A program made the position numbers and the translations under genes. A stretch of DNA of 64,000 nt from CSSed11-175R1 sp041685735 (GTDB lineage: Bacteria; Actinomycetota; Nitriliruptoria; Nitriliruptorales; Nitriliruptoraceae). Of the stretch, positions 9,222 through 17,882 are shown piece after piece; position 1 is the first letter of the stretch, and the number at the start of each line of letters is the position of its first letter. Below the pieces are notes generated by a model. The model was not told the origin of the DNA, searched no databases, and was given only the letters and a program-made list of their open reading frames with translations. The DNA lies in contig JAWLFE010000009.1 of NCBI GenBank assembly GCA_041685735.1, positions 16,121 to 80,120 of the forward strand. Direction: 5' to 3'.

Positions 9222-10655
9222 CTAGATGTCGTAGTACATCTCGAACTCATGCGGGTGCGGACGCAGGGCGACCTGGGCGACCTCACTGTCCATCTTGTAC
9301 TCGATCCAGGTCTCGATGAGGTCCTCGGTGAAGACCCCGCCCTCGAGCAGGAACTCGTGGTCGTCCGCCAGGCCCTGGAGCGCCTCCTCGAGCGAGCGAG
9401 GCACGGACGGCAGGTTGGACAGCTCCTCCGGCGGGAGGTCGTAGATGTCCTTGTCGACCGGGTCGGCGGGCTCGATCTTGTTCTTGACGCCGTCGAGACC
9501 GGCCATCAGCATCGCGGCGAACGCCAGGTAGGGGTTGCAGGACGGGTCCGGCACCCGGAACTCGATGCGCTTGGCCTTCGGGTTGTCGCCGGACATCGGG
9601 ATGCGGACCGCGGCGGAGCGGTTCCGCGCCGAGTACACGAGGTTGACCGGTGCTTCGTAGCCCGGCACCAGGCGACGGTAGGAGTTGGTCGTCGGGTTGG
9701 TGAACGCGAGCACCGCGTGGGCGTGCTTGAGCAGCCCCCCGATGTACCAACGCGCCATGTCCGACAGTTGGCCGTAGCCGGCCTCGTCGTAGAACAGCGG
9801 TTCGCCATCCTTCCACAGCGACTGGTGGGTGTGCATCCCCGAGCCGTTGTCGGCGAAGATGGGCTTGGGCATGAAGGTGACCGTGTGCCCTTCGCGGTGC
9901 GCGACGTTCTTGATCGCGTACTTGAAGTTCATCAGCTTGTCCGCGATCTTGGTGATCTCGTCGAAGCGGATGTCGATCTCGGCCTGTCCACCCGAGCCGA
10001 CCTCGTGGTGCTGGACCTCGACGTGCCCACCCATGGCTTCGATCGCCGCGACCATCTCGGACCGCAGGTCCTGGAAGTGGTCCATCGGTGAGGTGGGGAA
10101 GTACCCGCCCTTGTAGCGCGGCTTGTGACCGAGGTTGCCGCCCTCCTCCTCACGATCGGTGTTCCAGGCACCTTCGATGGAGTCGACGGCGTAGAACGAG
10201 GAGTTCTGGGTCGTCTTGAACCTGACATCGTCGAAGATGAAGAACTCGGCCTCCGGGCCCATGAAGACCGTGTCCGCGATCCCGGTCGATTCGAGGTACG
10301 CCGCCGCCTTGCGCACGATGTTACGGGGATCACGGCTGTAGGACTCGCCGGTGATCGGGTCGTGGACGTGGCAGTAGACCATCAGGGTCTTGCGCTTGCG
10401 GAAGATGTCCTCCACCGCGGTCGCGGGGTCGGGGATCAGGAGCATGTCGGACTCCTGGATGCCCTGGAACCCACGGACGGAGGACCCGTCGAAGTACAGC
10501 CCGTCGGTGAAGGTCGCCTCGGAGATCTCGTGTGCCGGCACCGAGAAGTGCTGGACGAGCCCCGGCAGGTCGACGAACCGGAGGTCGAGGAATTCGTAGC
10601 CTTCGGACTCGATGAGCCCGACGACGTCTTGCGCGGTCTGTGGTGAGCTTCCCAA
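9222..10655 (-). CDS. glnA: Glutamine synthetase type I, adenylylatable
   Basis: The main dodecameric glutamine synthetase. The 477-residue protein has DGSS at 56-59, the Glu flap and ammonia-site segment NPTTNSYRRLVPGYEAP, and the adenylylation site IYDLPPEE with Tyr405. This marks it as the probable target of GlnE. TTG 10655 is chosen because AAGGAG lies 7 nt upstream and the encoded start fits the family; the open frame continues 10 codons to GTG 10685. The 380-bp upstream region carries a -10 candidate and a GlnR-like box. In M. tuberculosis the equivalent gene also sits next to glnE and the lip genes. Confidence 0.95.
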   Translation of the reverse strand: MGSSPQTAQDVVGLIESEGYEFLDLRFVDLPGLVQHFSVPAHEISEATFTDGLYFDGSSVRGFQGIQESDMLLIPDPATAVEDIFRKRKTLMVYCHVHDPITGESYSRDPRNIVRKAAAYLESTGIADTVFMGPEAEFFIFDDVRFKTTQNSSFYAVDSIEGAWNTDREEEGGNLGHKPRYKGGYFPTSPMDHFQDLRSEMVAAIEAMGGHVEVQHHEVGSGGQAEIDIRFDEITKIADKLMNFKYAIKNVAHREGHTVTFMPKPIFADNGSGMHTHQSLWKDGEPLFYDEAGYGQLSDMARWYIGGLLKHAHAVLAFTNPTTNSYRRLVPGYEAPVNLVYSARNRSAAVRIPMSGDNPKAKRIEFRVPDPSCNPYLAFAAMLMAGLDGVKNKIEPADPVDKDIYDLPPEELSNLPSVPRSLEEALQGLADDHEFLLEGGVFTEDLIETWIEYKMDSEVAQVALRPHPHEFEMYYDI

Positions 10656-11035
10656 CTTCTCGCTCCTTGTCGTGGCTGTCCCCACCGCCAGCCGCTACCG
10701 GACGTGTGCCGGCAGTGCGACGGGTGGTGGGGAGTCGCTCGTGCTGTCGCTTGTTCTCTCTAGCAGGTGGGCGAGGCGCCCGGAACCGACGTAGCCTCTC
10801 GCGCCGAAGCACGTCGGGCCACGGTTGGGGCTCGGCTGGACGCCCCGCCCGGCCGTGGCGGGCGCATGATGCGCCCACGTCGGTCCTGCATGGGCGGACC
10901 CTACGAGCAGGTGATTCCCCGAGGTTTTCCCGGGTGTTTCCAGCGCGTTACGCGGTGGCTGGTGCTCGCGAGGCAGCCGACGGTGGGACCGCTAGCCTGC
11001 GCGTGGTCACGACACCGGCTGCCGGAGGACGAAGG
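10656..11035. promoter_or_regulatory. Divergent control region of glnA and the MscS gene
   Basis: This 380-bp stretch has no convincing gene. For glnA (minus strand) the best -10 is TAGGGT at 10903-10898, giving a leader of about 236 nt. For the MscS gene (plus strand) the best -10 is TAGCCT at 10993-10998, with its SD GGAGG at 11024-11028. The GlnR-like box is listed separately. Confidence 0.5.
10914..10951 (-). promoter_or_regulatory. Candidate GlnR box upstream of glnA
   Basis: Read toward glnA, the sequence is GTAAC-N6-GAAAC-N6-GAAAA-N6-GGAAT. The GlnR consensus in actinomycetes is a/b pairs GTnAC-N6-GAAAC repeated at 11-bp steps. The first pair matches perfectly and the second is degenerate. 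It lies just upstream of, and overlaps the -35 zone of, the TAGGGT -10 candidate. No GlnR gene is in the window. Confidence 0.5.
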
Positions 11036-12199
11036 GTGCGGATGCTGTTCGCGGTGGAGGAGGCCGACGAGCCGACCATCGAGATCGTTGAGCCTGCCCG
11101 ACCGGTGACCGAGTTCATCGAGAGGCAGTTCGGGGACGGGCCCCTGGTGACCCTGATCGCCGGCAGCATCGATGTGATCGCCCAGGTGGCCCTGATCTTC
11201 GTGCTGACGGTCGTCGTGTTGATCCTGGTCAAGCGACTGATACGTCGGGCAGTCGCAGCCGCGACCTATCCGAAATCCCCGGCTCTCGGCCGTCGGCGGG
11301 GCCTCGGCGAGGATGGCCGGACGCATGCCCCGGTTTCTGTCCGACGGGCCCAGCGGGCCGAGGCGCTGGGTGCGCTGTCGAACAGCGTGCTCAGCGTGCT
11401 CATCTGGACGGTGGCCGTGCTCATCCTGTTGTCGACCGCCTTCGGGATCAGCCTCACGCCGCTGCTGGCTGGGGCGGGCATCTTCGGTGTGGCCATCGGG
11501 TTCGGTGCCCAGGGGTTGGTCAGCGACTTCCTTGCCGGCATCTTCATGCTCGCTGAGGACCAGTACGGGGTCGGTGACATCATCGATGTCGGTGACGCCT
11601 CAGGGGTGGTCGAGGGGGTCTCGTTGCGCACGACCAGGGTCAGGGACATATCCGGCACGCTCTGGCACGTACCCAACGGACAGATCATGCGGGTCGGCAA
11701 CATGAGTCAGGAGTGGGCGAGGGCACTCCTCGACATCGGCGTCGCCTACGGCACCGACATCGACGCGGCCAGCGACCTGATCCTCACGATCGCGGTGGAC
11801 ATGGCCAGCGAGGACGACTACCAGGAGGTCTTCCTCGACGTGCCCGAGATCTGGGGGGTGGAGAACCTCGGCACCGACAGCGTGGACATCCGGTTGGTCA
11901 TCAAGACCCAGCCCGGCAAGCAATACGCGATCGCGCGGGAGTTGCGCCGTCGCATCAAGAACGCCTTCGACGCCGCCGCGGTGGAGATCCCCTTCCCGCA
12001 GCGCACCGTGTGGCTGCGGACCGAGCAGCCGGTCTCGCTCGGCGGCGAACAGGCGCCTGCCTTCGATCACCCGGTGGCCGACGCCGCCATGGTCGAGCGG
12101 GCGCGAACCGCGGCCCGGCGCGGCGACACCTCTCCGCCGCCTGTGGACTTCGCCGAGGTGGAGGACGAGCTCGCCGAGAGTCTCGAGGACGGCGACTGA
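11036..12199 (+). CDS. MscS-family mechanosensitive ion channel
   Basis: A 387-residue small-conductance mechanosensitive channel protein of the inner membrane. Predicted membrane segments are near 36-65, 113-137 and the pore helix 140-168, which has the Gly/Ala pattern GAGIFGVAIGFGAQ followed by FLAGIFMLAEDQYGVGD. A beta domain follows (VVEGVSLRTTRVRD, HVPNG) and a cytoplasmic C-terminal domain with an acidic tail. GTG 11036 has GGAGG at 11024-11028, spacing 7. It is divergent from glnA; in mycobacteria a different small membrane protein occupies this slot. Confidence 0.92.
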   Translation: MRMLFAVEEADEPTIEIVEPARPVTEFIERQFGDGPLVTLIAGSIDVIAQVALIFVLTVVVLILVKRLIRRAVAAATYPKSPALGRRRGLGEDGRTHAPVSVRRAQRAEALGALSNSVLSVLIWTVAVLILLSTAFGISLTPLLAGAGIFGVAIGFGAQGLVSDFLAGIFMLAEDQYGVGDIIDVGDASGVVEGVSLRTTRVRDISGTLWHVPNGQIMRVGNMSQEWARALLDIGVAYGTDIDAASDLILTIAVDMASEDDYQEVFLDVPEIWGVENLGTDSVDIRLVIKTQPGKQYAIARELRRRIKNAFDAAAVEIPFPQRTVWLRTEQPVSLGGEQAPAFDHPVADAAMVERARTAARRGDTSPPPVDFAEVEDELAESLEDGD

Positions 12200-12233
12200 C
12201 CGCCGATCCGACGCAGCCCAACCGAGCTCAGCG

Positions 12234-13268
12234 CTAGCAGGGACCGCCGCCGGGCTGGCCGGGGGAGGGCTCCCACGCCTTGGCGTCCATCGCCTGCTGG
12301 CCCGCGTGGTAGCTGGACCGCACCATCGGACCGGACTCGACGTGGTCGAAGCCGAGCTCCACCTCGCCGTAGTGGCGGAAGTGCTCGAAGGTCTCGGGCG
12401 TGACGTAGCGGTCGAGGTGCAGGTGCTGGGCGGATGGCTGCAGGTACTGCCCGATCGTGAGCGTGTTGACCCCGGCGGCCTTGAGGTCGCGCATGCAGTG
12501 GAGGATCTCGTCGTCGGTCTCGCCCATCCCGGCGATGAGGTTGGACTTCACCGCGGTGGTCGCCGGGAAGCGCTCCCGGGCCAGGGCCAGGAACTCGAGA
12601 CCGCGGTCGTAGTCGAACGACGGTCGGATCGTCGGGAAGAGCCGACGGGTGGTCTCGAGGTTGAACGCGAAGACGTCCGGTTCGGCCTCGACGACCTGGT
12701 CGAGCGCCGCGGCACCCTGCGCCGTGTCGTGGCCGTAGCCGAAGTCGCTCGGCAGGACCTCGACACCGACGTCGGGGGTCCGGGAACGGATCTGGCGGAT
12801 CGTCTCTGCGACCAGCCACGCGCCCTGATCGTCGAGGTCGTCACGGGCGACCATCGTCACGACGGCGAAGCGCAGGCCCAGGTGCTCGACGGCCTCCGCG
12901 ACGCGGCGCGGCTCGTCGGTGTCGTAGGCGGCCGGCTTGCCCGTCTTGATCTGACAGAACCCGCACCGCCGGGTGCAGTCCTCGCCACCGATCAGGAAGG
13001 TCGCCTCCCGCATCTCCCAGCACTCGTAGATGTTGGGGCATGCGGCTTGCGCGCAGACGGTGTTGAGTTCCAGGCCCTCCATGAGCTTGGTGACGTCCTT
13101 GAAGTTGTCACCGAAGCTGGCCTTGACCTTCAACCAGTCGGGCTTGCGCCCACCGGGCAGTGAGGTATCGACGGTCTTGCGCACCACTCCGGCCCGTTGC
13201 ACACGGTCCTTCGAGAGCACCGACAGGGTCCGTGCGCCTTCGGGGATGACCGGCCGGGTGTCGCTCAC
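12234..13268 (-). CDS. lipA: Lipoyl synthase
   Basis: Radical SAM enzyme that inserts two sulfur atoms into protein-bound octanoyl groups. Cys72, Cys77 and Cys83 bind the auxiliary cluster; Cys98, Cys102 and Cys105 (CTRRCGFC) bind the SAM cluster. The C-terminal RSSYHA motif is present. Length is 344 residues from GTG 13268, which has GGAG 6 nt upstream and overlaps the lipB stop by 4 bp (GTGA). The ATG at 13280 lies four codons earlier but has no SD. Last gene of the lpdA-sucB-lipB-lipA operon, so the modifying enzymes are made with their targets. Confidence 0.95.
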   Translation of the reverse strand: MSDTRPVIPEGARTLSVLSKDRVQRAGVVRKTVDTSLPGGRKPDWLKVKASFGDNFKDVTKLMEGLELNTVCAQAACPNIYECWEMREATFLIGGEDCTRRCGFCQIKTGKPAAYDTDEPRRVAEAVEHLGLRFAVVTMVARDDLDDQGAWLVAETIRQIRSRTPDVGVEVLPSDFGYGHDTAQGAAALDQVVEAEPDVFAFNLETTRRLFPTIRPSFDYDRGLEFLALARERFPATTAVKSNLIAGMGETDDEILHCMRDLKAAGVNTLTIGQYLQPSAQHLHLDRYVTPETFEHFRHYGEVELGFDHVESGPMVRSSYHAGQQAMDAKAWEPSPGQPGGGPC

Positions 13269-14005
13269 GTGTGGCTCCATCGATCGTTGTCGAGGTGGGC
13301 GGCGTCGATGGCATCGAGGGTAGCGCCGAACGATGCCGCTCCCGCCCGCTCGATGGCCGCGATGACATCGGGCATCGACGCGTCAACGCCGAGGCTCGCC
13401 AGCGAGCACACCCCACGGTCCGCGATACCGCAGGGCACGATGCCCGCGAAGTGCGACAGGTCGGGATGGACGTTGAGGGCGAAGCCGTGGGAGGTGACGC
13501 CCCCGCTCGCGACGCGGACCCCGATCGCGGCGATCTTCTGGTCACCGACCCAGACCCCGGTGAAGCCGTCCGATCGTTCGGCACCGATGCCAAGATCCGC
13601 GAGGGCTGCGATCACCAGGCCCTCGAGCGTGCGGACGTAGTCGACGACGCCGCGGATCGAGGACAGCTTGAGGATCGGGTAGCCGACCAGTTGCCCGGGA
13701 CCGTGGTAGGTGATGTCACCGCCGCGATCCACCTCGACGAGGTCGATCCCCTGGGCCGCACGCTGCGCCTCGTCGAACAGCAGATGGGTCCGATCGGTGC
13801 GCTTGCCGAGCGTGTAGACCGGTGGGTGCTCCAGCAGCAGCAGCACGTCGCGGCCCTCGCCCGCCTGACGGCGTTGGACGAGCCGGCGCTGCAGGTCCCA
13901 GGCGTCCAGATAGCCGACCATGCCGAGGTGGGCGACGGCCAACGGCCGGTCCCGCTCCTCGCGCAGGTCGCGCGGGGAGATGGCCGGCCGGGACGCCTGC
14001 GTCAC
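13265..14005 (-). CDS. lipB: Octanoyltransferase
   Basis: Transfers octanoate from acyl carrier protein to lipoyl domains, before LipA adds sulfur. The 246-residue protein has RGGDITYHGPGQLVGYPI, the catalytic Lys157 (DQKIAAIGVR) and the acyl-binding Cys192 (IVPCGI). Normal length for the family. GTG 14005 overlaps the sucB stop by 4 bp and its own stop overlaps lipA, so translation is coupled across the operon. Confidence 0.95.
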   Translation of the reverse strand: MTQASRPAISPRDLREERDRPLAVAHLGMVGYLDAWDLQRRLVQRRQAGEGRDVLLLLEHPPVYTLGKRTDRTHLLFDEAQRAAQGIDLVEVDRGGDITYHGPGQLVGYPILKLSSIRGVVDYVRTLEGLVIAALADLGIGAERSDGFTGVWVGDQKIAAIGVRVASGGVTSHGFALNVHPDLSHFAGIVPCGIADRGVCSLASLGVDASMPDVIAAIERAGAASFGATLDAIDAAHLDNDRWSHT

Positions 14006-15456
14006 ACGCCGAGCTCAGCCGTGAAGTCGTGGGTCTCGAGGATGTACTTGAGGTCCTGCAGGAAGCGGGCCGCGTCCGCGCCGTCGACCATGCGGTGGTC
14101 GTAGGACAGGCATAGGTAGCTCATCCACCGGATCGCGATGGAATCGCCGTACGCGTCCGAGACCACGATCGGCCGCTTCTCGACCGCGCAGGTGGCCAGG
14201 ATCGCGACCTCGGGCGGGTTGAGGATCGGTGTGTCGAACAGGGTGCCGACCGACCCGGTGTTGGTGATCGTGAAGGTTCCACCGGAGATCTCATCGGGCT
14301 GGATCTTCTTGTTTCGGGTCCGGCTGGCGAGGTCCGCGATCTTCCGTGCGAGGGCGGGGACCGTCAGGTCCTGCGCGTCCTTGATGTTGGGGACCAGCAG
14401 GCCGCGCTCGGTGTCGACCGCCATGCCGAGGTTGATGTAGCCGTGGTAGGTGACCTTGCCCGACTCCATGTCCATCGAGGAGTTCATGACCGGGTGGCGT
14501 GGCAGCACCATGCACACCGCGCGCGAGATCAACGGCAGCGGTGAGAGTGACGCGCCCTCCTTGGACTTGAACGCGTCCTTCTTCGCGGCCCGCAGGTTCA
14601 TGATGTTGGTGAGGTCGACCTCGACGCCGGCGGTCAGCTGTGCCGTGGTCTGCAGCGAGTCCATCATCGAGTTCGCGATGGCCTTGCGCACGCGTGAGAG
14701 GTCCTCCACCACCTCGCGCTGCCCACCGAAGTCGATCTGGGTGGGCGACGCAGCGGGGCGCTTGCGTTCGGCGGGTGCGGTCGGAACGGCCGGCGGTGGT
14801 GTCGTCGCCGAGGCAGCGGGTGCGCTGGCCTGCTGGTCGGACGCGTCAGCCCCGCCAGCCCCAGCCCCGCCCTCGCCGCCGGAGGCGATCGCACGATCGG
14901 CGTCGTCGCGGGTGATGCGACCACCGGGCCCCGTGCCCTTCACCTGTTCGGGGGTCAGCCCGGCTTCGCGCAGCTGCTTGCGGACCAGGGGAGAGGTCAG
15001 GGCCTTCGACCCCGCGACCTGCGCGGTGGCGCCATCCGAGCCGCTCGAGGACGCGGCGGGTGCCGGCTCGGCGCGCTGGCCTTCGTCCGACGCCCCAGCG
15101 TCGTCATCGTCGGATGCCTGCTCCGCAGGCCCGTCGTCCGACGCACCGTCGGCGTCCTGATCGGCGTCCTGCTCGGCGTCGTCGGCGGACGTGTCGCCGT
15201 CGTCCCCGTCGGCGGCCTCACCGTCGCCGATGATGGCGATGACCTGGCCGACCTCGATGGTCTCATCGACCTCGGCGCGCAGTTCCTGGACCACGCCGGC
15301 TGCCGGTGATGGGATCTCGGTGTCCACCTTGTCGGTGGAGATCTCGACCAGTGGCTGGTCGACGGTGACCTCGTCGCCGACCTCGACGAGCCAGGCGGTG
15401 ATGATGCCTTCGGTGACGGATTCGCCCAGTTGGGGCAGCTCGACCTGGGTCGCCAC
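14002..15456 (-). CDS. sucB: 2-oxoacid dehydrogenase E2, dihydrolipoamide acyltransferase
   Basis: Core acyltransferase of a 2-oxoglutarate or branched 2-oxoacid dehydrogenase complex. One N-terminal lipoyl domain carries Lys43 (EISTDKVDTE), followed by a long Asp/Ala-rich linker (about 80-160), a peripheral subunit-binding domain (SPLVRKQLREAGLTPEQVKG, GRITRDD) and the catalytic domain ending with SYDHRMVDG. Total 484 residues. GTG 15456 has AGGAG 6 nt upstream. The lipoyl domain is almost the same as the one on the E3 encoded upstream. No E1 gene lies in the window, so the substrate class is inferred from gene order. Confidence 0.92.
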   Translation of the reverse strand: MATQVELPQLGESVTEGIITAWLVEVGDEVTVDQPLVEISTDKVDTEIPSPAAGVVQELRAEVDETIEVGQVIAIIGDGEAADGDDGDTSADDAEQDADQDADGASDDGPAEQASDDDDAGASDEGQRAEPAPAASSSGSDGATAQVAGSKALTSPLVRKQLREAGLTPEQVKGTGPGGRITRDDADRAIASGGEGGAGAGGADASDQQASAPAASATTPPPAVPTAPAERKRPAASPTQIDFGGQREVVEDLSRVRKAIANSMMDSLQTTAQLTAGVEVDLTNIMNLRAAKKDAFKSKEGASLSPLPLISRAVCMVLPRHPVMNSSMDMESGKVTYHGYINLGMAVDTERGLLVPNIKDAQDLTVPALARKIADLASRTRNKKIQPDEISGGTFTITNTGSVGTLFDTPILNPPEVAILATCAVEKRPIVVSDAYGDSIAIRWMSYLCLSYDHRMVDGADAARFLQDLKYILETHDFTAELGV

Positions 15457-15534
15457 GGTGTGCTCCTGGTTGGTGTTGCAATGGATTGTAGTCGTGGTTC
15501 GCTGCGCGGTGGACGTGATCCGCCGCGGTGTCGC

Positions 15535-17391
15535 TCAGCCGTGCAGGGCCCGTCCGGCGATGGCCAGGTGCGCCTCACCGATCGCCTCGCTGAGCGACGG
15601 ATGCGCGTGGACGAAGGCGGCCACGTCGGTCGGCAGGGCCTCCCAGTTGTAGATCAGTTGCCCCTCCGCGATCAGATCGGTTGCCTTCGGGCCCACGATG
15701 TGGATCCCGAGGATCCGGCCGGCGTCGCCCTCCTGGTCGGTGTCCTTCTCCGCGATGATCTTGACGAACCCGCTCGCCTTCATCATCGCCGCACGGCCGA
15801 GCGCCTGGAACGGATACTTCTCGGTGACGACCTCGAAGCCCTCGTCCTTGGCCTCTGCCTCGGTGTAGCCGACCGACGCGACCTCCGGGTGGCAGTACAC
15901 GACCCGGGGGACGCCGCGGTAGTCGATGGGCAGGACGTCCAGGCCGCCGAGCTGGTCGGCGACGAGGAAGCCTTCCTGGAACGACGCGTGCGCGAGGCCC
16001 AGCGTGGGGATGACGTCACCGAGCGCCCAGATGTTGTCCACGTTGGTGCGGCAGTACTCATCCACGACCACGAAGCCGCGGTCGGTCTCGACGCCGACGG
16101 CATCGAGCCCGGCGCCCTCGGTCACGGGGCCACGGCCGACGGCCACGAGCAGGACGTCCGCGCTGACCTCCTCGATGTCGTCCTTGACCTCGATCTTGCA
16201 CACCACCCCATCGTCGGTGACGTCGACGTCGGACATCTTCACGCCCGTCATGGCGGTGATGCCCTTCTTGCGGTATGCCCGACCGACCTCCTTGGACGCG
16301 TCGGTGTCCTCGAGCGGCAGGAGACGGTCCTCGAGTTCGACCAGCGTCACCTCGACACCGAACGCGGCCCAGGCGGAGGCGAACTCCATGCCGACGGCGC
16401 CGGACCCGAGGATGACCGCAGAGCTCGGGAGCTCATCGAGGTACATCGCGTGGTCGGAGGAGAGGATCTTCTCGCCGTCGAACGGGGCGAAGGGCAGCTC
16501 ACGCGGCTTGGACCCCGTCGCCACCACGATCGCTGCCGCCGTCACGGTGCGCGAGCCGTCCTCGGTCTCCACCTCGACGGTGTTCGCATCGGTGAGTTGG
16601 CCGGTCCCGATGATGGTCTCGACCCCGCGGCCCTTCAGTGCGCCCTGTAGGCCCTTCCACATCTTGTCGACCACGCCGTCCTTGTGGGCGTTGAGCGCGG
16701 CGACCTCGATACCGTGGTAGTCGAGGTTGACGCCGAAGTCCGCGGCGTCCTGCGCGTACTCGGCGACCTCGGCGGTCTGCAGGATCGCCTTGGTCGGGAT
16801 GCAGCCCCAGTGCAGGCAGGTGCCGCCGACCTTCTCCTTCTCGATCAGGATGACGTCCAGGCCGAGCTGTGCGGCGCGAAGCGCCACCGAGTACCCGCCG
16901 GTTCCACCGCCGAGCACGATGACGTCGGCATCCTGCCCCTCGGCCTTGGTGACCTTCTCTGCGGCGGGTGCCGAGGTGGTGGCCTCCTTGTCGTCGCCAG
17001 CGTCGGCGTCATCCGATGCGTCGGCGTCATCCTCGGTGGCTGCGGCTGCGTCGTCCTGCTCCGCGGCGTCGTCGGATGCCTCGGCATCGCCGGACGCGTC
17101 GCTCGCGTCATCGGCATCGGCGTCCTCGTCCGACCCGCCATCGCCGCTGTCCGCGTCACCGTCGCCGATGACCGCGATGACCTGGCCGACCTCGATGGTG
17201 TCATCGACCTCGGCGCGCAGTTCCTGGACGACGCCGGCGACGGGGGAGGGGATCTCCGTGTCGACCTTGTCGGTGGAGATCTCCGCGATCGGCTGGTCGA
17301 CGGTGACCTCGTCACCGACCTCGACCAGCCAGGCCGTCACGATGCCTTCGGTGACGGACTCTCCGAGTTGGGGAAGCTCGACATCAGCCAC
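15535..17391 (-). CDS. lpdA: Dihydrolipoamide dehydrogenase (E3) with N-terminal lipoyl domain
   Basis: FAD-dependent E3 that reoxidises dihydrolipoyl groups using NAD. The 618-residue protein starts with a lipoyl domain (Lys42), then a very acidic Asp/Ala/Ser linker (about 78-150), then the E3 core: GGGTGG for FAD, the redox pair in GGTCLHWGCIPTK, GSGAVGMEFAS for NAD, and HAHPSLSEA with the catalytic His. Ordinary E3 is about 460-480 residues, so the lipoyl arm is an addition. The start has AGGAG at a loose 11 nt spacing. A minus-strand -10 candidate (TAGCGT) lies at 17512-17507. First gene of the operon with sucB, lipB and lipA. Confidence 0.93.
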   Translation of the reverse strand: MADVELPQLGESVTEGIVTAWLVEVGDEVTVDQPIAEISTDKVDTEIPSPVAGVVQELRAEVDDTIEVGQVIAVIGDGDADSGDGGSDEDADADDASDASGDAEASDDAAEQDDAAAATEDDADASDDADAGDDKEATTSAPAAEKVTKAEGQDADVIVLGGGTGGYSVALRAAQLGLDVILIEKEKVGGTCLHWGCIPTKAILQTAEVAEYAQDAADFGVNLDYHGIEVAALNAHKDGVVDKMWKGLQGALKGRGVETIIGTGQLTDANTVEVETEDGSRTVTAAAIVVATGSKPRELPFAPFDGEKILSSDHAMYLDELPSSAVILGSGAVGMEFASAWAAFGVEVTLVELEDRLLPLEDTDASKEVGRAYRKKGITAMTGVKMSDVDVTDDGVVCKIEVKDDIEEVSADVLLVAVGRGPVTEGAGLDAVGVETDRGFVVVDEYCRTNVDNIWALGDVIPTLGLAHASFQEGFLVADQLGGLDVLPIDYRGVPRVVYCHPEVASVGYTEAEAKDEGFEVVTEKYPFQALGRAAMMKASGFVKIIAEKDTDQEGDAGRILGIHIVGPKATDLIAEGQLIYNWEALPTDVAAFVHAHPSLSEAIGEAHLAIAGRALHG

Positions 17392-17587
17392 GGGTTGCTC
17401 GCTCCTGGTGGGCGGGCCCGCTGTCGTTGCTGGGACGATCCAGCGTGACCACGGGACCGGTCGGGGTGCTGTCCGGGGAGGGGTGTGCCATCGCTCGTGC
17501 TCTCGAACAGGACGCTAGCGGACGCTCGCAGGCGGTGCAGTCGCCGCCCGGTCTGGCACCATGCACGTCGCATGGTCAGGAGACACG

Positions 17588-17839
17588 GTGTTCGAACAGG
17601 TCCAGCGCCAGGAGCAGTCACCGGTCGTGGTGGTCGCCACGCAGGCGGAGGCCGACCTGCTCGTCGCGACGTTCCAGGTGCACGATCTGCAGGGCATGAC
17701 CATCATGGCGTCGGCGATCCCCTCACTGGACTGGCTCGATGGCTTCGCCGTGCAGGTGCCGGCAGAGGACGAAGAGCGCGCCCGGACGCTGCTGCGGGAA
17801 CTCGGCCACGAACCCCTGTCGCCCGCCGCGGACGGCTGA
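17588..17839 (+). CDS. Small DUF2007-like protein
   Basis: An 83-residue protein with the pattern of DUF2007 (putative signal-transducing domain): VVVVATQAEADLLVATFQVHDLQG at the start, a variable middle, then FAVQVPAEDEERARTLLREL. The role is unknown. GTG 17588 has AGGAG (17578-17582) 5 nt upstream; an ATG at 17561 is in frame but has no SD. It is divergent from lpdA. A second protein of this type is encoded at 21340-21771. Confidence 0.7.
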   Translation: MFEQVQRQEQSPVVVVATQAEADLLVATFQVHDLQGMTIMASAIPSLDWLDGFAVQVPAEDEERARTLLRELGHEPLSPAADG

Positions 17840-17882
17840 GACGTGGTTGAGTGGGGTGTCGGCCTGACATGAGGAGGTTGCC

